Source of the DNA: Marinobacter salarius
GTDB lineage: Bacteria > Pseudomonadota > Gammaproteobacteria > Pseudomonadales > Oleiphilaceae
Assembly (NCBI RefSeq): GCF_032922745.1
Contig: NZ_CP136693.1
Span: 4,154,001-4,218,000 of the forward strand
Length of the DNA stretch: 64,000 nt
Reading direction: 5' to 3'
Below, piece by piece: positions 53,868 through 63,808 of this stretch. Below the pieces are notes generated by a model, which saw only the letters and a program-made list of their open reading frames with translations, was not told where the DNA came from and did not search any database. How positions within the stretch are numbered: the stretch's first letter is position 1; the number at the start of each line of letters is the position of its first letter. Both the position numbers and the translations under genes were made by a program.

Positions 53868-55400
53868 TCAGCCCTCGTCTTTCTTCGTTTCAGCCTTGTG
53901 CTCCGGGCGCATGGCCGGGAACAGGATGACGTCGCGAATGGACGCGGAATCCGTCAGCAGCATGGCCAGACGGTCGATGCCGATGCCTTCGCCTGCAGTT
54001 GGTGGCAGGCCGTATTCCAGCGCCATGACGTAGTCTTCATCGTAGAACATGGCTTCGTCATCGCCGGCGTCTTTCTCGGCCACCTGATCCTGGAAGCGCT
54101 CGGCCTGGTCTTCGGCGTCGTTAAGCTCGGAGAATCCGTTGGCGATCTCGCGGCCACCCACGAAGAACTCGAAACGCTCGGTGACGAACGTGTCGTTGTC
54201 CTTGCAGCGGGCCAGCGGTGACACTTCTTTCGGGTAATCGGTAATGAACGTCGGCTGCATCAGGCGATGTTCAGCGGTCGCTTCAAAGATTTCAATCTGC
54301 ACCTTGCCCAGTCCCCAGCCTTCTTTAAGGTGAATGCCCAGATCCTTCGCCAGCTGGCGGGCACTGGTTTCATCGGCCAGTTGTTCGGCTTTGATATCAG
54401 GATTGTATCGCAGGATGGCGTCCACCACGGTCAGGCGCTCGAAAGGCTTGCCGAAGTCATACTCAATGGTTTCTTCCTCGCCATCGGACAGGGTACGGGT
54501 GTTCACGACTGTGGTGGTACCGAGTACTTTCTGAGCAATGGTGCGCAGCATGTCTTCGGTAAGGTCCATCAGGTCATTGTAATCGGCATAGGCCTGATAG
54601 AACTCCACCATGGTGAATTCCGGGTTATGGCGGGTGGAAAGCCCTTCATTTCGGAAGTTGCGGTTGATTTCGAATACCCGCTCGAAACCACCGACCACCA
54701 GGCGCTTGAGAAACAGCTCTGGAGCAATACGCAGGTACATGTCGATACCCAGGGCGTTGTGGTGGGTCACAAACGGGCGCGCCGTGGCACCACCAGGAAT
54801 CACCTGCAGCATTGGGGTTTCGACTTCCATGAAGTCCCGGTCAGTGAAGTACTGACGCATGACGCTGATAATCTTCGAGCGCGCATAGAACACGCGGCGA
54901 CTGTCTTCGTTCACCATCAGGTCAACATAACGGTGACGATACCGGGCTTCGGTGTCGGTCAGCCCCTTGTGCTTCTCCGGTAATGGGCGCAGCGACTTGG
55001 TCAACAACGTGTACTCATCCATGCTCACATAGAGGTCGCCCTTGCCCGACTTGCACAGAATACCGCGCACACCCACGATATCGCCCAGGTCCCAGTGCTT
55101 GGTGTCTTTCTGGACGTCCTTTGAGGCATAGATCTGAATGCGGCCCGTCATGTCCTGAACCACTTTGAACGCTTTGCGATCAAGCATCATGCGGCCGGCA
55201 ACAGCCACCTGAATGCCCATCTCAGCCAGCTCTTCCTTGCTCTTATCGCCATATTTGGCCAAAAGCTCGGCCGCGGTGGCATCGCGACGGAAGTTGTTGG
55301 GAAAGGCATTGCCCTGATCACGCATCTCCGCCAGCTTGGCGCGGCGCTCGGCAATCAGCTTGTTGTCCTCTGGCTGTGCATTCGGGGTGTGTTCAGTCAT
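53868..55400 (-). CDS. lysS: Lysyl-tRNA synthetase, class II
   Basis: Charges tRNA-Lys. The 510-residue protein (start at MTEHTPNAQ) has the N-terminal OB-fold anticodon domain, class II motif 2 [18 protein letters not shown] and motif 3 [13 protein letters not shown]. It follows prfB at 51 nt, the classic gammaproteobacterial order. Confidence 0.96.
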   Translation of the reverse strand: MTEHTPNAQPEDNKLIAERRAKLAEMRDQGNAFPNNFRRDATAAELLAKYGDKSKEELAEMGIQVAVAGRMMLDRKAFKVVQDMTGRIQIYASKDVQKDTKHWDLGDIVGVRGILCKSGKGDLYVSMDEYTLLTKSLRPLPEKHKGLTDTEARYRHRYVDLMVNEDSRRVFYARSKIISVMRQYFTDRDFMEVETPMLQVIPGGATARPFVTHHNALGIDMYLRIAPELFLKRLVVGGFERVFEINRNFRNEGLSTRHNPEFTMVEFYQAYADYNDLMDLTEDMLRTIAQKVLGTTTVVNTRTLSDGEEETIEYDFGKPFERLTVVDAILRYNPDIKAEQLADETSARQLAKDLGIHLKEGWGLGKVQIEIFEATAEHRLMQPTFITDYPKEVSPLARCKDNDTFVTERFEFFVGGREIANGFSELNDAEDQAERFQDQVAEKDAGDDEAMFYDEDYVMALEYGLPPTAGEGIGIDRLAMLLTDSASIRDVILFPAMRPEHKAETKKDEG

Positions 55401-55451
55401 GTTGGCTCGCAAAATCGGGAATTGTCCGGGTTAGCATGGCGAAGGCGCTGT

Positions 55452-56547
55452 TTACAGCGCCATCTTAAGGCTGGCTTCGATGAACTTGTCGATGTCACCG
55501 TCCAGCACCGACTGGGTATTGCTGGTTTCCACCTTGGTGCGCAAGTCCTTGATACGGCTGTCGTCCAGCACGTAGGAGCGAATCTGGCTGCCCCAACCAA
55601 TATCCGCCTTGGCATCTTCCGCCTTCTGTTTCTCGGCGTTACGCTCCTGCATCTCACGCTCAAACAGCTTGGCCTTCAGCTGTTTCATGGCCTGGTCTTT
55701 GTTCTGATGCTGGCTTCGGCCAGCCTGACAGGCCACGACAATCCCGGTGGGATTATGAGTCAGACGCACAGCAGATTCGGTCCGGTTTACGTGCTGACCA
55801 CCCGCACCCGAGGCACGGTAGACATCGACACGGAGGTCCGCCGGATTGATTTCAATCTCGAAACTGTCGTCCACTTCCGGTGAGACAAATACGGATGAGA
55901 ACGACGTGTGACGGCGGTTGCCGGAATCAAACGGCGATTTTCGCACCAGACGATGCACACCGGTTTCCGTGCGCAACCAGCCAAACGCATAATCGCCCTG
56001 GATGTGAATGGTCGCACTCTTGATGCCGGCCACATCGCCTTCCTGCAATTCGACGATCTCGGCCTTGAAACCACGGCGCTCAGCCCAACGCAGGTACATG
56101 CGCAACAGCATATTGCCCCAGTCCTGGGCCTCAGTACCGCCGGAGCCGGCCTGAATGTCCAGATAGGCGTTGTTGGCATCCATCTCGCCGGAGAACATGC
56201 GGCGGAATTCGAGCTTCTCGAGCTCTTTGTCAAGCCCGGCCAGATCGGCTTCGATCTCCGCAGCCGTGCCCTCGTCCTCTTCCTCGTCCGCAATTTCGAG
56301 CAGACCCTCGGCGTCTTCAAGGCCGGAGGTGAGGTTGTCGATGGTACGAACAATCAATTCAAGATCGGAGCGTTCCTTGCCCAGCGCCTGCGCCCGTTCG
56401 GGGTCTTCCCATACGGAAGGCACTTCCAGCTCACGCTCAACTTCAGTCAGTCTTTCACTACGCTGATCGTAGTCAAAGATACCCCCTGAGCGCTTCAGTG
56501 CGCTCACGAAGGTCTTTTATCTTCGTAACAATGGGATTGATTTCCAT
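55452..56547 (-). CDS. prfB: Peptide chain release factor 2, made by programmed +1 frameshift
   Basis: Release factor recognising UGA and UAA. The true start is the ATG ending at 56547, preceded by AAGGA. It encodes 24 residues, MEINPIVT to RGYL, before an in-frame TGA (56475-56473). A +1 shift at CTT-TGA-C moves reading into the long frame at DYD. The total is 364 residues, against 365 in E. coli. The stop-recognition SPF tripeptide and the GGQ motif are present. Scoring the gene as an open frame only would miss the first 24 residues. Confidence 0.95.
56472..56487 (-). promoter_or_regulatory. RF2 programmed frameshift signal
   Basis: On the minus strand AGGGGG is followed by TAT and then CTTTGAC. 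This is the conserved arrangement of an internal Shine-Dalgarno-like element, a slippery CTT and a poorly terminating TGA-C. It lets RF2 level control its own synthesis. Confidence 0.93.
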
Positions 56548-56652
56548 GAAATCCTTACTCTCGCTCGGAAAATGAATGCGATCAAAATCAGACGCGAGAT
56601 TCTACCGGAAATCTGTTTTTAAATCAGCCGGTGGGTTTTTGACTGGGTGCCT

Positions 56653-56760
56653 GCATTGGTCGATGAGGCCCTTCCAGGATACGCGGTGAATACGTCCCTG
56701 TACGCTCGACAAAAACATCCATGTTTTTGACGATCCTGGAAGGGCCTCACCGACCAATGC
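56653..56760. repeat. Long inverted repeat upstream of prfB
   Basis: Arms of 28 nt (56653-56680 and 56733-56760) match at 27 of 28 positions as reverse complements. The 52-nt centre carries its own small hairpin AAAAACAT/ATGTTTTT. The structure is not a simple terminator. It looks like a mobile palindromic unit. Sequences like its centre seem familiar from Marinobacter-type genomes, but this is memory only. Confidence 0.75.
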
Positions 56761-56824
56761 CCAAATCACGAGTTATCGCCACAAAGGTATAATTACGGCG
56801 CTATCTCCCAGGTTCAATCGGCAT

Positions 56825-56906
56825 AGGGGTGGGTACTCTTTTCTGCCGGGAAAAGGTGTCCGAGCGAAGCGAGTTCTTTTCCCAGAAGAAAAGAGTACCC
56901 ACCCCT
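56825..56906 (-). repeat. Structured 3' element, copy 2
   Basis: A hairpin 19 nt after the recJ stop, read in recJ sense. The outer stem is 20 bp perfect (56825-56844 with 56887-56906). An inner stem GGGAAAAG/CTTTTCCC follows, with a 20-nt loop (56856-56875). The loop matches copy 1 at 19 of 20 positions. The outer stem differs from copy 1, yet remains fully paired. Confidence 0.85.
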
Positions 56907-56925
56907 GTGCCAGACTCTTAGACTC

Positions 56926-58659
56926 TCAGACCAGCGGCTCCAAATAATCCACCAGAAGCTGCAAATTGGTACGCCCACGAAAGGTATTCGCATCAGGCTT
57001 ATAAACCACCCGCGCACCAGTCCTGGTGTAGTCAGGCACTTCCGGCCCGGTGTTGAAGGCGATGCCATCGATGATGGCGCCGCCCTCTTCTGGTTGGAGT
57101 ACCAGCTTCAGGTGGTTCTCGCCGACAATGCGCTGGCTGACCACACGGAAGTTGCCGTCAAACAGGGGCTCCGGGAAATGCTGCCCCCAGGGACCGGCAC
57201 GCTTTAACAGGGTGGCGGTTTCCAGGTGAAGCTCGTCCGGGCTCAGGGGGCCATCGGTGGTGATGGCCGCTTCCAGGTCTTCCGCCCGCAGGGTATCGCG
57301 GACCGCCCGGTCGAACGCGTCACTGAACGCATCCAGGTCACCGCGGGACAGGGTCATGCCTGCCGCCATGGCATGACCGCCGAATTTTTTCATCATCCCC
57401 GGGTGTCTGGCATCAACCACGGCGAGCACGTCGCGGATATGCAGGCCCGGGATGGAACGGGCGGAACCCTTGATGTCTTCGCCGTTGTCGTCCGGCGCAA
57501 ACGCAATCGTCGGGCGGTGGGTCTGCTCACGAATACGGGCTGCCAGTATGCCAATCACACCCTGGTGCCAGTCGGTGTCGAACAGGGCCAGGCCCCACGG
57601 CAGGCCCTCAATGTCCAGCGACATGGACGCCAACAGGTCCTGGGCCTGGGTTTTCATGTCTTTTTCGATAGTGCGACGTTCGCGGTTGAAGGTATCCAGT
57701 TCGCGGGCGAGGCGCTGGGCTTCGTCACGGCTGTCTGCCAGCAGGCAGGCAATGCCCACACTCATATCGTCCAGGCGACCGGCAGCGTTCAGTCTGGGAC
57801 CAACCACAAAACCAAGGTCCGTGGAGCTGATTTCGCTGTGGTCGCGGCCGGCCACTTCCAGCAGCGCCAGAATACCGGGGCGAGCCTCTCCCTGGCGAAT
57901 GCGACGCAGGCCCTGCTCCACGAAAATGCGGTTATTGTGGTCCAGAGGAACAACGTCAGCCACCGTACCGAGCGCCACCAGGTCCAGGAGACTACCAAGA
58001 TTCGGCTGTGGCTCGGGCAGCAAACCCTGCTCCCGGAGATGCTTACGCAGGGCTGTTAGCACATAGAACATCACACCCACGCCCGCCGCGTTCTTGCTCA
58101 GGAACGGGCAGCCGGGCTGGTTGGGGTTCACGATGGCATCCGCATCGGGCAGGGTTTCGCCAGCCAGGTGATGGTCGGTCACGACGACTCTAATGCCCAG
58201 TTCCCGGGCAGCCCCGACCCCTTCCACAGCGGAAATACCGTTGTCCACGGTCACCAGCAGGTCCGGCAGTGAATCCTCATCTCTCAGTCGGTGGATAATG
58301 CCGGGCGTCAAACCGTAACCGTCGGAAAACCGGCTGGGTACACGGAAATCGATATCGTGCAGCCCCAACATACCCAATCCGAGCATGGCAACCGCCGTGC
58401 TGGTGGCGCCGTCGGCGTCGAAATCCCCCAGTACCAGTACCCGTTGCTGGCTAGTGATCGCTTCCGTCAGAAGGGCAACGGCTCGGTCAACGCCCCTCAG
58501 GTCCATGGGGGACGCCAGGTGTTTCAGTGTGTAGTTGAGTTGGTCATCGGACGTCACACCACGGGCAGCGTAGAGACGGCGAAGCAGTGAGGGCAGATTC
58601 TGGCCCCAGTCCGGAGTGGTATCCGAACCAGGGCGACGAAGGATCTTTTTGGGTGTCAT
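56926..58659 (-). CDS. recJ: Single-stranded-DNA-specific exonuclease RecJ
   Basis: 5'-3' exonuclease of the RecF pathway and mismatch repair. The 577-residue protein has DHH-family motifs GDFDADGATSTAV and VVTDHHLAG, and the GGHAMAAG motif of the DHHA1 domain. It lies 5 nt after thrC. Copy 2 of the structured repeat follows. Confidence 0.96.
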   Translation of the reverse strand: MTPKKILRRPGSDTTPDWGQNLPSLLRRLYAARGVTSDDQLNYTLKHLASPMDLRGVDRAVALLTEAITSQQRVLVLGDFDADGATSTAVAMLGLGMLGLHDIDFRVPSRFSDGYGLTPGIIHRLRDEDSLPDLLVTVDNGISAVEGVGAARELGIRVVVTDHHLAGETLPDADAIVNPNQPGCPFLSKNAAGVGVMFYVLTALRKHLREQGLLPEPQPNLGSLLDLVALGTVADVVPLDHNNRIFVEQGLRRIRQGEARPGILALLEVAGRDHSEISSTDLGFVVGPRLNAAGRLDDMSVGIACLLADSRDEAQRLARELDTFNRERRTIEKDMKTQAQDLLASMSLDIEGLPWGLALFDTDWHQGVIGILAARIREQTHRPTIAFAPDDNGEDIKGSARSIPGLHIRDVLAVVDARHPGMMKKFGGHAMAAGMTLSRGDLDAFSDAFDRAVRDTLRAEDLEAAITTDGPLSPDELHLETATLLKRAGPWGQHFPEPLFDGNFRVVSQRIVGENHLKLVLQPEEGGAIIDGIAFNTGPEVPDYTRTGARVVYKPDANTFRGRTNLQLLVDYLEPLV

Positions 58660-58664
58660 ACCGC

Positions 58665-60068
58665 TCAGGTATTTTTCCAGTGCTTGGCGATAAAGTCCTG
58701 CACCGCGGGCAGATCATTATCCAGCACGGTGTATTGCTCTTCCCGCTCGAACAGGTCCGACATATGCACCGGCAGGGACGGCTCGGCCTTAACACCTGAG
58801 CGCAACACCGCATCCGGGAACTTGGCCGGATGCGCAGTACCCAGGGTAATCATCGGTACCGCCGGGTCACGACGGCAGTTGCGGGCCGCGCGCACGCCGA
58901 TGGCGGTATGGGGGTCGAGCAGGTACTCGTTCCGATCAAACACTTCACGAATGGTGTCCGTGGTGCCCTCGTCATCCACCGCGTCACTGTCAAACAGTTT
59001 CCGGGCATGCTTCCAGCGGTACTCTTCGATGCTGACAGGGCCCTTGGTGGCATTCTCCAGCAGGTCCTTTACCGCAGCGCCGTCGCGACCGTGCAGGTCG
59101 AACAACAGGCGCTCGAAATTGCTGGACACCATGATGTCCATGCTTGGCGACAGGGTATGCTCAAGCTGGAGCTGCTCGTAGCGGTTGCCGCTCATAAAGC
59201 GATGCAGGATGTCGTTACGGTTGGTGGCAATCACCAACTGGGAAATTGGCAGTCCCATTTTCTTGGCAAGATAGCCCGCGAAAATGTCGCCGAAGTTACC
59301 CGTGGGTACCGAGAACGCCATGCTCCGATCCGGCCCGCCGAGCGCCAGGGATGCATGAAAGTAGTATACGATCTGGGCCATGATGCGGGCCCAGTTAATG
59401 GAATTCACCGCCGCAAGCTGCGTTTGACCACCGAGGAATGACTGATCACCAAAACTCGCCTTCACCATGCGCTGGCAGTCATCAAAGTTGCCGCGCACTG
59501 CGATGTTGTGGATATTGTCGCCCTTCACGGTGGTCATCTGGCGACGCTGCACCTCGGACACCCGTTCATGGGGATGCAGGATGAAAATGTCGACGTGTTC
59601 GCACCGACGGCACCCCTCGATAGCAGCGGAACCAGTATCACCGGACGTTGCCCCCATGATCACCACGTGCTGTTTGCGTTTCTCCAGTACATAGTCCAAC
59701 AGGCGCCCCAACAGTTGCAGGGCAAAATCCTTGAACGCCAGGGTAGGACCGCGGAACAGCTCCATGACCCACTCATTGGTGTCCAATTGAACCAGCGGTG
59801 CCACCGCCTTATGAGCAAAGACCTCTCCGTAGGTGTCGTCCAGCATCTGGCGGAAATCCTCCGCTGGAATCGCGTCGTCGACGAAGGGGTGCATCACCTT
59901 GAAAGCGAGCTCGCTGTAGGAAAGCCCTCGCCAGTTGCGGATTTCCTCAAGGCTGAAGTGAGGCAGCGATTCCGGGACATACAGGCCACCGTCAGTGGCC
60001 AGGCCTGTCAGCAGGACGTCTTCAAAGCCCAGGGCGGGAGCTTCGCCCCGTGTACTGATGTATCTCAC
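58665..60068 (-). CDS. thrC: Threonine synthase
   Basis: PLP enzyme that converts O-phosphohomoserine to threonine. The 467-residue protein is the long form, with MRYISTRG at the start and the PLP lysine in LAFKDFALQ. It is 12 nt from hom and 5 nt from recJ, forming a hom-thrC-recJ run. Confidence 0.96.
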   Translation of the reverse strand: MRYISTRGEAPALGFEDVLLTGLATDGGLYVPESLPHFSLEEIRNWRGLSYSELAFKVMHPFVDDAIPAEDFRQMLDDTYGEVFAHKAVAPLVQLDTNEWVMELFRGPTLAFKDFALQLLGRLLDYVLEKRKQHVVIMGATSGDTGSAAIEGCRRCEHVDIFILHPHERVSEVQRRQMTTVKGDNIHNIAVRGNFDDCQRMVKASFGDQSFLGGQTQLAAVNSINWARIMAQIVYYFHASLALGGPDRSMAFSVPTGNFGDIFAGYLAKKMGLPISQLVIATNRNDILHRFMSGNRYEQLQLEHTLSPSMDIMVSSNFERLLFDLHGRDGAAVKDLLENATKGPVSIEEYRWKHARKLFDSDAVDDEGTTDTIREVFDRNEYLLDPHTAIGVRAARNCRRDPAVPMITLGTAHPAKFPDAVLRSGVKAEPSLPVHMSDLFEREEQYTVLDNDLPAVQDFIAKHWKNT

Positions 60069-60080
60069 CTTGCGTTCCTG

Positions 60081-61382
60081 TCAGTTAAAGTTTTCGGCGC
60101 GGATACGGACGACTTTTCCGTCGATATCGCTCAGGGCTTCCAGCTCTTCAATGGCGCGGTTGATCTGTCGCTCCTGAACCGTATGGGTCAGGATGATCAC
60201 CGGGATTCGGCCATCTTTCAGCTCCGATTCTTTCTGCATAATGGACTCGATGTTGATGCCGTGCTCACTGAGGATGGAGGCAACTTTCGCCAGCACACCC
60301 GGACGGTCCAGTGCCTGTATACGCAGGTAATAGGCCGACTGGACATCTTCCATCGGCAACACTGGCAGATCTTCCATTGCCGCAGGCTCGAAGCCGAGGT
60401 AAGGAACCCGCTGGTTGCTCTTGGCGGCCACGGAGCGGGCGGCGTCGATGATATCGGCGATGACCGCCGATGCTGTGGCTTCGTCGCCGGCGCCTGGGCC
60501 GTAATACATGGTCTGGCCAACGGCATCGCCATCAACCAGAACCGCATTCAGTACACCATCAACCTGAGCAATCAGGTGGCTGCGTGGAACCAGGGTGGGA
60601 TGCACCCTCAGCTCTATGCCTTCATCCCGACGGCGCGCAATCCCCAGGTGCTTGATGCGGTAGCCAAGGATCTCCGCATGAGCGATGTCATAGGGGGTTA
60701 TTTCCGAAATCCCCTCGGTGTAGGCCTTTTCAAATTGCAGCGGCACACCAAAGCCTGCAGAGGCGAGGATCGTCAACTTGTGGGCGGCGTCGATACCTTC
60801 CACGTCGAAGGTCGGGTCCGCCTCGGCATACCCCAGGTCCTGGGCTTCTTTTAGCACTTCCGCGAACTCACGACCGGCCCGCATTTCGGTGAGAATATAG
60901 TTACCGGTGCCGTTGATGATGCCGGCAATCCAGTCGACCCGGTTAGCCGCCATACCTTCGCGAACAGCTTTGATGACGGGAATGCCACCGGCAACGCCAG
61001 CCTCGTAGGAAACGATCACATTCTGCTTGGCCGCCGCCTCAAAGATTTCGTTGCCATGAACGGCAATCAACGCCTTGTTGGCCGTAACCACGTGCTTGCC
61101 ATTCTTGATAGCAGCCAGCACCAGCTCCCTTGCGGTGTCGTAGCCACCAATCAGTTCGACCACAACATCCACGGACGGGTCGTTCACCACGTCAAAAATG
61201 TCGGTACTGAACGGGATATCCCCCAGATCAAACTCATTGCGCGGGGTGCGTGTCGCCACCCGGGCAATACGGAGATTGAAACCCGTCCTGCCCGTGATCA
61301 GGCTGGCATTCCGGGTCAGTACGTTGAACGTACCACCACCGACTGTTCCCAGTCCGCAGATTCCGACATTGACGTCTTTCAA
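60081..61382 (-). CDS. hom: Homoserine dehydrogenase
   Basis: Reduces aspartate semialdehyde to homoserine. The 433-residue monofunctional enzyme has the NAD-binding GLGTVGGGTF loop, the substrate region ANRVDWIAGIINGTGNYIL, and a C-terminal ACT domain for feedback control. It is placed with thrC as in Pseudomonas, separate from any fused aspartokinase. Confidence 0.97.
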   Translation of the reverse strand: MKDVNVGICGLGTVGGGTFNVLTRNASLITGRTGFNLRIARVATRTPRNEFDLGDIPFSTDIFDVVNDPSVDVVVELIGGYDTARELVLAAIKNGKHVVTANKALIAVHGNEIFEAAAKQNVIVSYEAGVAGGIPVIKAVREGMAANRVDWIAGIINGTGNYILTEMRAGREFAEVLKEAQDLGYAEADPTFDVEGIDAAHKLTILASAGFGVPLQFEKAYTEGISEITPYDIAHAEILGYRIKHLGIARRRDEGIELRVHPTLVPRSHLIAQVDGVLNAVLVDGDAVGQTMYYGPGAGDEATASAVIADIIDAARSVAAKSNQRVPYLGFEPAAMEDLPVLPMEDVQSAYYLRIQALDRPGVLAKVASILSEHGINIESIMQKESELKDGRIPVIILTHTVQERQINRAIEELEALSDIDGKVVRIRAENFN

Positions 61383-61494
61383 GCTTTCACCTCTGTTCCC
61401 GATGGGTTGCTGTGGGGCGCGATAGTATAACGGTTAACGGGCGCCCGAATAAGCCCCGCCTGATGAACAGGCAAAGGAGACATTCCGTAGCCTA

Positions 61495-62238
61495 TCAGAG
61501 CAGCCCCAGGCCTTCAGCCAGTTTTTCCGACGGCACGTAACCACGCACCATATTACCGTCTTCCAATACAATCGCCGGGGTGCCCGTCACACCAACGCGA
61601 CTACCCAGCTCGAATTGCTCCCTGACCGGGTTCTCACAACTTTGCTCATCCACGGAACGACCCTGTTTGGCCGCGTTCATGGCAGCCTGCGGATCGTCGG
61701 AACACCAGACGGAAATGTACTTGCGAAAAGAGGGCGTATTGGGGCCGGAGCGGGGGAAGCCATAGTAATTGACAGTAATGCCCAGTTCGTTCAGCCGCGG
61801 AACCTCATCATGCAGCTTGCGACAATAAGGGCAATCGATATCGGTGAACACTGCAATAGAAGCCTTTTCGGTGCCCTTGGCCGGAAAACTGATTAGCCCC
61901 TTATCACCAAACTCATCCATGGTTTGAGCGCGCTGGGACGCCCGGCCCTGTTCAGAGATGTTGGCAATACCATTAGCGGTCACCTTCAGCAGGTCGCCGG
62001 TCAGGAGGTACTGGCCATCGGCCGTGGTGAAAATGGCATCGCCGTTATTACTGTATACCTCGTACAAACCCTCAGCCTCCGACTTGCGGACATCGGATAT
62101 CTTCAGCCCCGGAATCGCTGCGGTGAGTTTGTCGGCAATCGCATCCTCGACCTCGCCCGCATGAGCGGTGTGAGCGCCGGCCGCCAGCGCAGTGAGCACC
62201 AGAGGCAGCAGGGGTTTAAACACGTTCTTGATCAGCAT
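61495..62238 (-). CDS. dsbC: Thiol:disulfide interchange protein DsbC
   Basis: Periplasmic disulfide isomerase. The 247-residue protein has a signal peptide cleaved near AHAGEV, an N-terminal dimerisation domain, and a thioredoxin fold with active-site Cys136-Pro-Tyr-Cys139. E. coli DsbC has CGYC; the Gly-to-Pro change may shift redox potential. A second cysteine pair (WCSDD and QSCEN) forms the structural disulfide. Located between xerD and hom. Confidence 0.93.
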   Translation of the reverse strand: MLIKNVFKPLLPLVLTALAAGAHTAHAGEVEDAIADKLTAAIPGLKISDVRKSEAEGLYEVYSNNGDAIFTTADGQYLLTGDLLKVTANGIANISEQGRASQRAQTMDEFGDKGLISFPAKGTEKASIAVFTDIDCPYCRKLHDEVPRLNELGITVNYYGFPRSGPNTPSFRKYISVWCSDDPQAAMNAAKQGRSVDEQSCENPVREQFELGSRVGVTGTPAIVLEDGNMVRGYVPSEKLAEGLGLL

Positions 62239-62382
62239 ATTGGTTTCCAGTTTTCCAGAATCACGAAGGTATATAGCCTGTCAGACGGCGAATCCCGCCG
62301 AGTTTGTGCGACACTACTGCCCGTAAAAAGTTCAGTGTACCAAGCGCCATGGCCGCCGACTAACCCGGGACGTTACGACACC

Positions 62383-63315
62383 CTAACCTCGCGGATGATG
62401 AGCCTGATGCAGCGATTGCAATCGCTGACGTGCCACATGGGTGTATATCTGGGTTGTCGACAAGTCCGAATGCCCAAGCAGCATCTGGACCACGCGCAAG
62501 TCCGCACCATGATTCAACAGATGCGTGGCAAAGGCATGCCGAAGAGTATGGGGTGACAGATGCTTGTGAACCCCAGCCCGGAGCGCGTAATGCTTTATCC
62601 GGTGCCAGAAGGTCTGCCGAGTCATCGCGGCCGGGCGATTACCCGGAAACAGGGCATTACTGGCCCGCCCCCTGAGAAGTTCGCCCCGCCCTTCCCTCAT
62701 GTAACGCACCAGCCAATCAACCGCTTCCTCGCCAAGCGGAACCAGGCGTTCTTTGTTGCCCTTGCCAACAATCCTGATCACCCCCTGGCGCAGGTTCACC
62801 TCATCCACCGTTAAAGCCACAAGCTCCGAAACCCGCAAACCGCAGCCGTACAGGATTTCCATCATCGCCTTGTCGCGAAGCTCGATAGGCACCTCGGGGT
62901 CAGGCTCCATCAACAGATTCTCCACATCCTCCTCCGACAGGGAATCTGGCAATCGTCGGGGAAGGCGGGGACTGTCTATTCGTAGCGTGGGGTCTTCTGC
63001 AATTACGCCTTCCCGCAAAAGGTAGCGAAAAAAACGACGCAAACCGGAAAGGCGACGCGCAGCCGTGGAGGTTTTGAAACCATCAGACAACCCACGGGAT
63101 ATCCAGCCCAGCAAATCGGTACGGCGCACCTCAGTCAGCAGGGGCTTTTCCGGCTGCTCCTGCAGCCAGGCCGCCAACCGCTCAAGATCACTCCGGTAGG
63201 CCTGACGGGTTTTTTCGCCCAACCCATCTTCAAGCCAGATAGCATCGGTGAAGCGCACAATGACCGCTTCATCCTGCGACCGAAGCTCAACTTTGGAGGT
63301 GGGTTTCCGGGGCAT
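62383..63315 (-). CDS. xerD: Tyrosine recombinase XerD
   Basis: Resolves chromosome dimers at dif with XerC. The 310-residue protein has an N-terminal SAM-like core-binding domain and the catalytic set: Arg in GLRVSELVA, Lys in GKGNKER, His-x-x-Arg in HTLRHAFATH, His in LGHSDLS, and Tyr in TQIYTHV. The order xerD-dsbC matches E. coli. Confidence 0.95.
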   Translation of the reverse strand: MPRKPTSKVELRSQDEAVIVRFTDAIWLEDGLGEKTRQAYRSDLERLAAWLQEQPEKPLLTEVRRTDLLGWISRGLSDGFKTSTAARRLSGLRRFFRYLLREGVIAEDPTLRIDSPRLPRRLPDSLSEEDVENLLMEPDPEVPIELRDKAMMEILYGCGLRVSELVALTVDEVNLRQGVIRIVGKGNKERLVPLGEEAVDWLVRYMREGRGELLRGRASNALFPGNRPAAMTRQTFWHRIKHYALRAGVHKHLSPHTLRHAFATHLLNHGADLRVVQMLLGHSDLSTTQIYTHVARQRLQSLHQAHHPRG

Positions 63316-63367
63316 AGCAGCCTACTCGAAACGAAACGGACACGGGAGATTCCGGTAACCGGACACG

Positions 63368-63394
63368 AAAAAGGCAGCCTTGGGCTGCCTTTTC
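63368..63394. terminator. Intrinsic terminator downstream of rplS
   Basis: Stem GGCAGCC/GGCTGCC with a 3-nt loop, flanked by A runs on one side and T runs on the other. It lies between rplS and xerD and should end the rpsP-rimM-trmD-rplS transcript on the minus strand. Confidence 0.88.
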
Positions 63395-63425
63395 CTGACG
63401 AACTGTAACCAGCAACCCGTGCTGA

Positions 63426-63782
63426 TCAGCCCAGCTTTTCCTTGATACGAGCAGCCTTACCGGACAGCTCACGCAGGTAGTAAAGCTTGGCCTGGCGAAC
63501 ATCACCACGACGCTTCACGCTGATGCTGTCGATCAGTTTGGAGAAGGTCTGGAAGGTGCGCTCAACACCCACACCGTAAGAAACTTTCCGTACAGTGAAG
63601 GAAGAGTTCATGCCACGGTTGCGCTTGCCAATCACGACGCCCTCGAACGCCTGAAGACGCTCGCGGTTGCCCTCGGTAACGCGAACCTGAATAACCACGG
63701 TATCACCCGGCGCAAAGGCAGGGATTTCCTTGGTCATCTGCTCTGATTCAATCTGACTGATGATGTTGTTCTTGCCGCTCAT
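63426..63782 (-). CDS. rplS: 50S ribosomal protein L19
   Basis: Ribosomal protein at the 30S-50S interface. The 118-residue protein has the family patterns [13 protein letters not shown] and GVGVERTFQ. It follows trmD closely and is terminated by the hairpin downstream. Confidence 0.97.
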   Translation of the reverse strand: MSGKNNIISQIESEQMTKEIPAFAPGDTVVIQVRVTEGNRERLQAFEGVVIGKRNRGMNSSFTVRKVSYGVGVERTFQTFSKLIDSISVKRRGDVRQAKLYYLRELSGKAARIKEKLG

Positions 63783-63808
63783 CGTATGTGCTCCTGATAC
63801 CCAATCTT

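Noticed and set aside
59508..60854. 448-residue open frame antisense across the thrC-hom junction
   Set aside because: It spans two clearly real genes on the other strand, and has histidine/glutamine-rich shadow composition.
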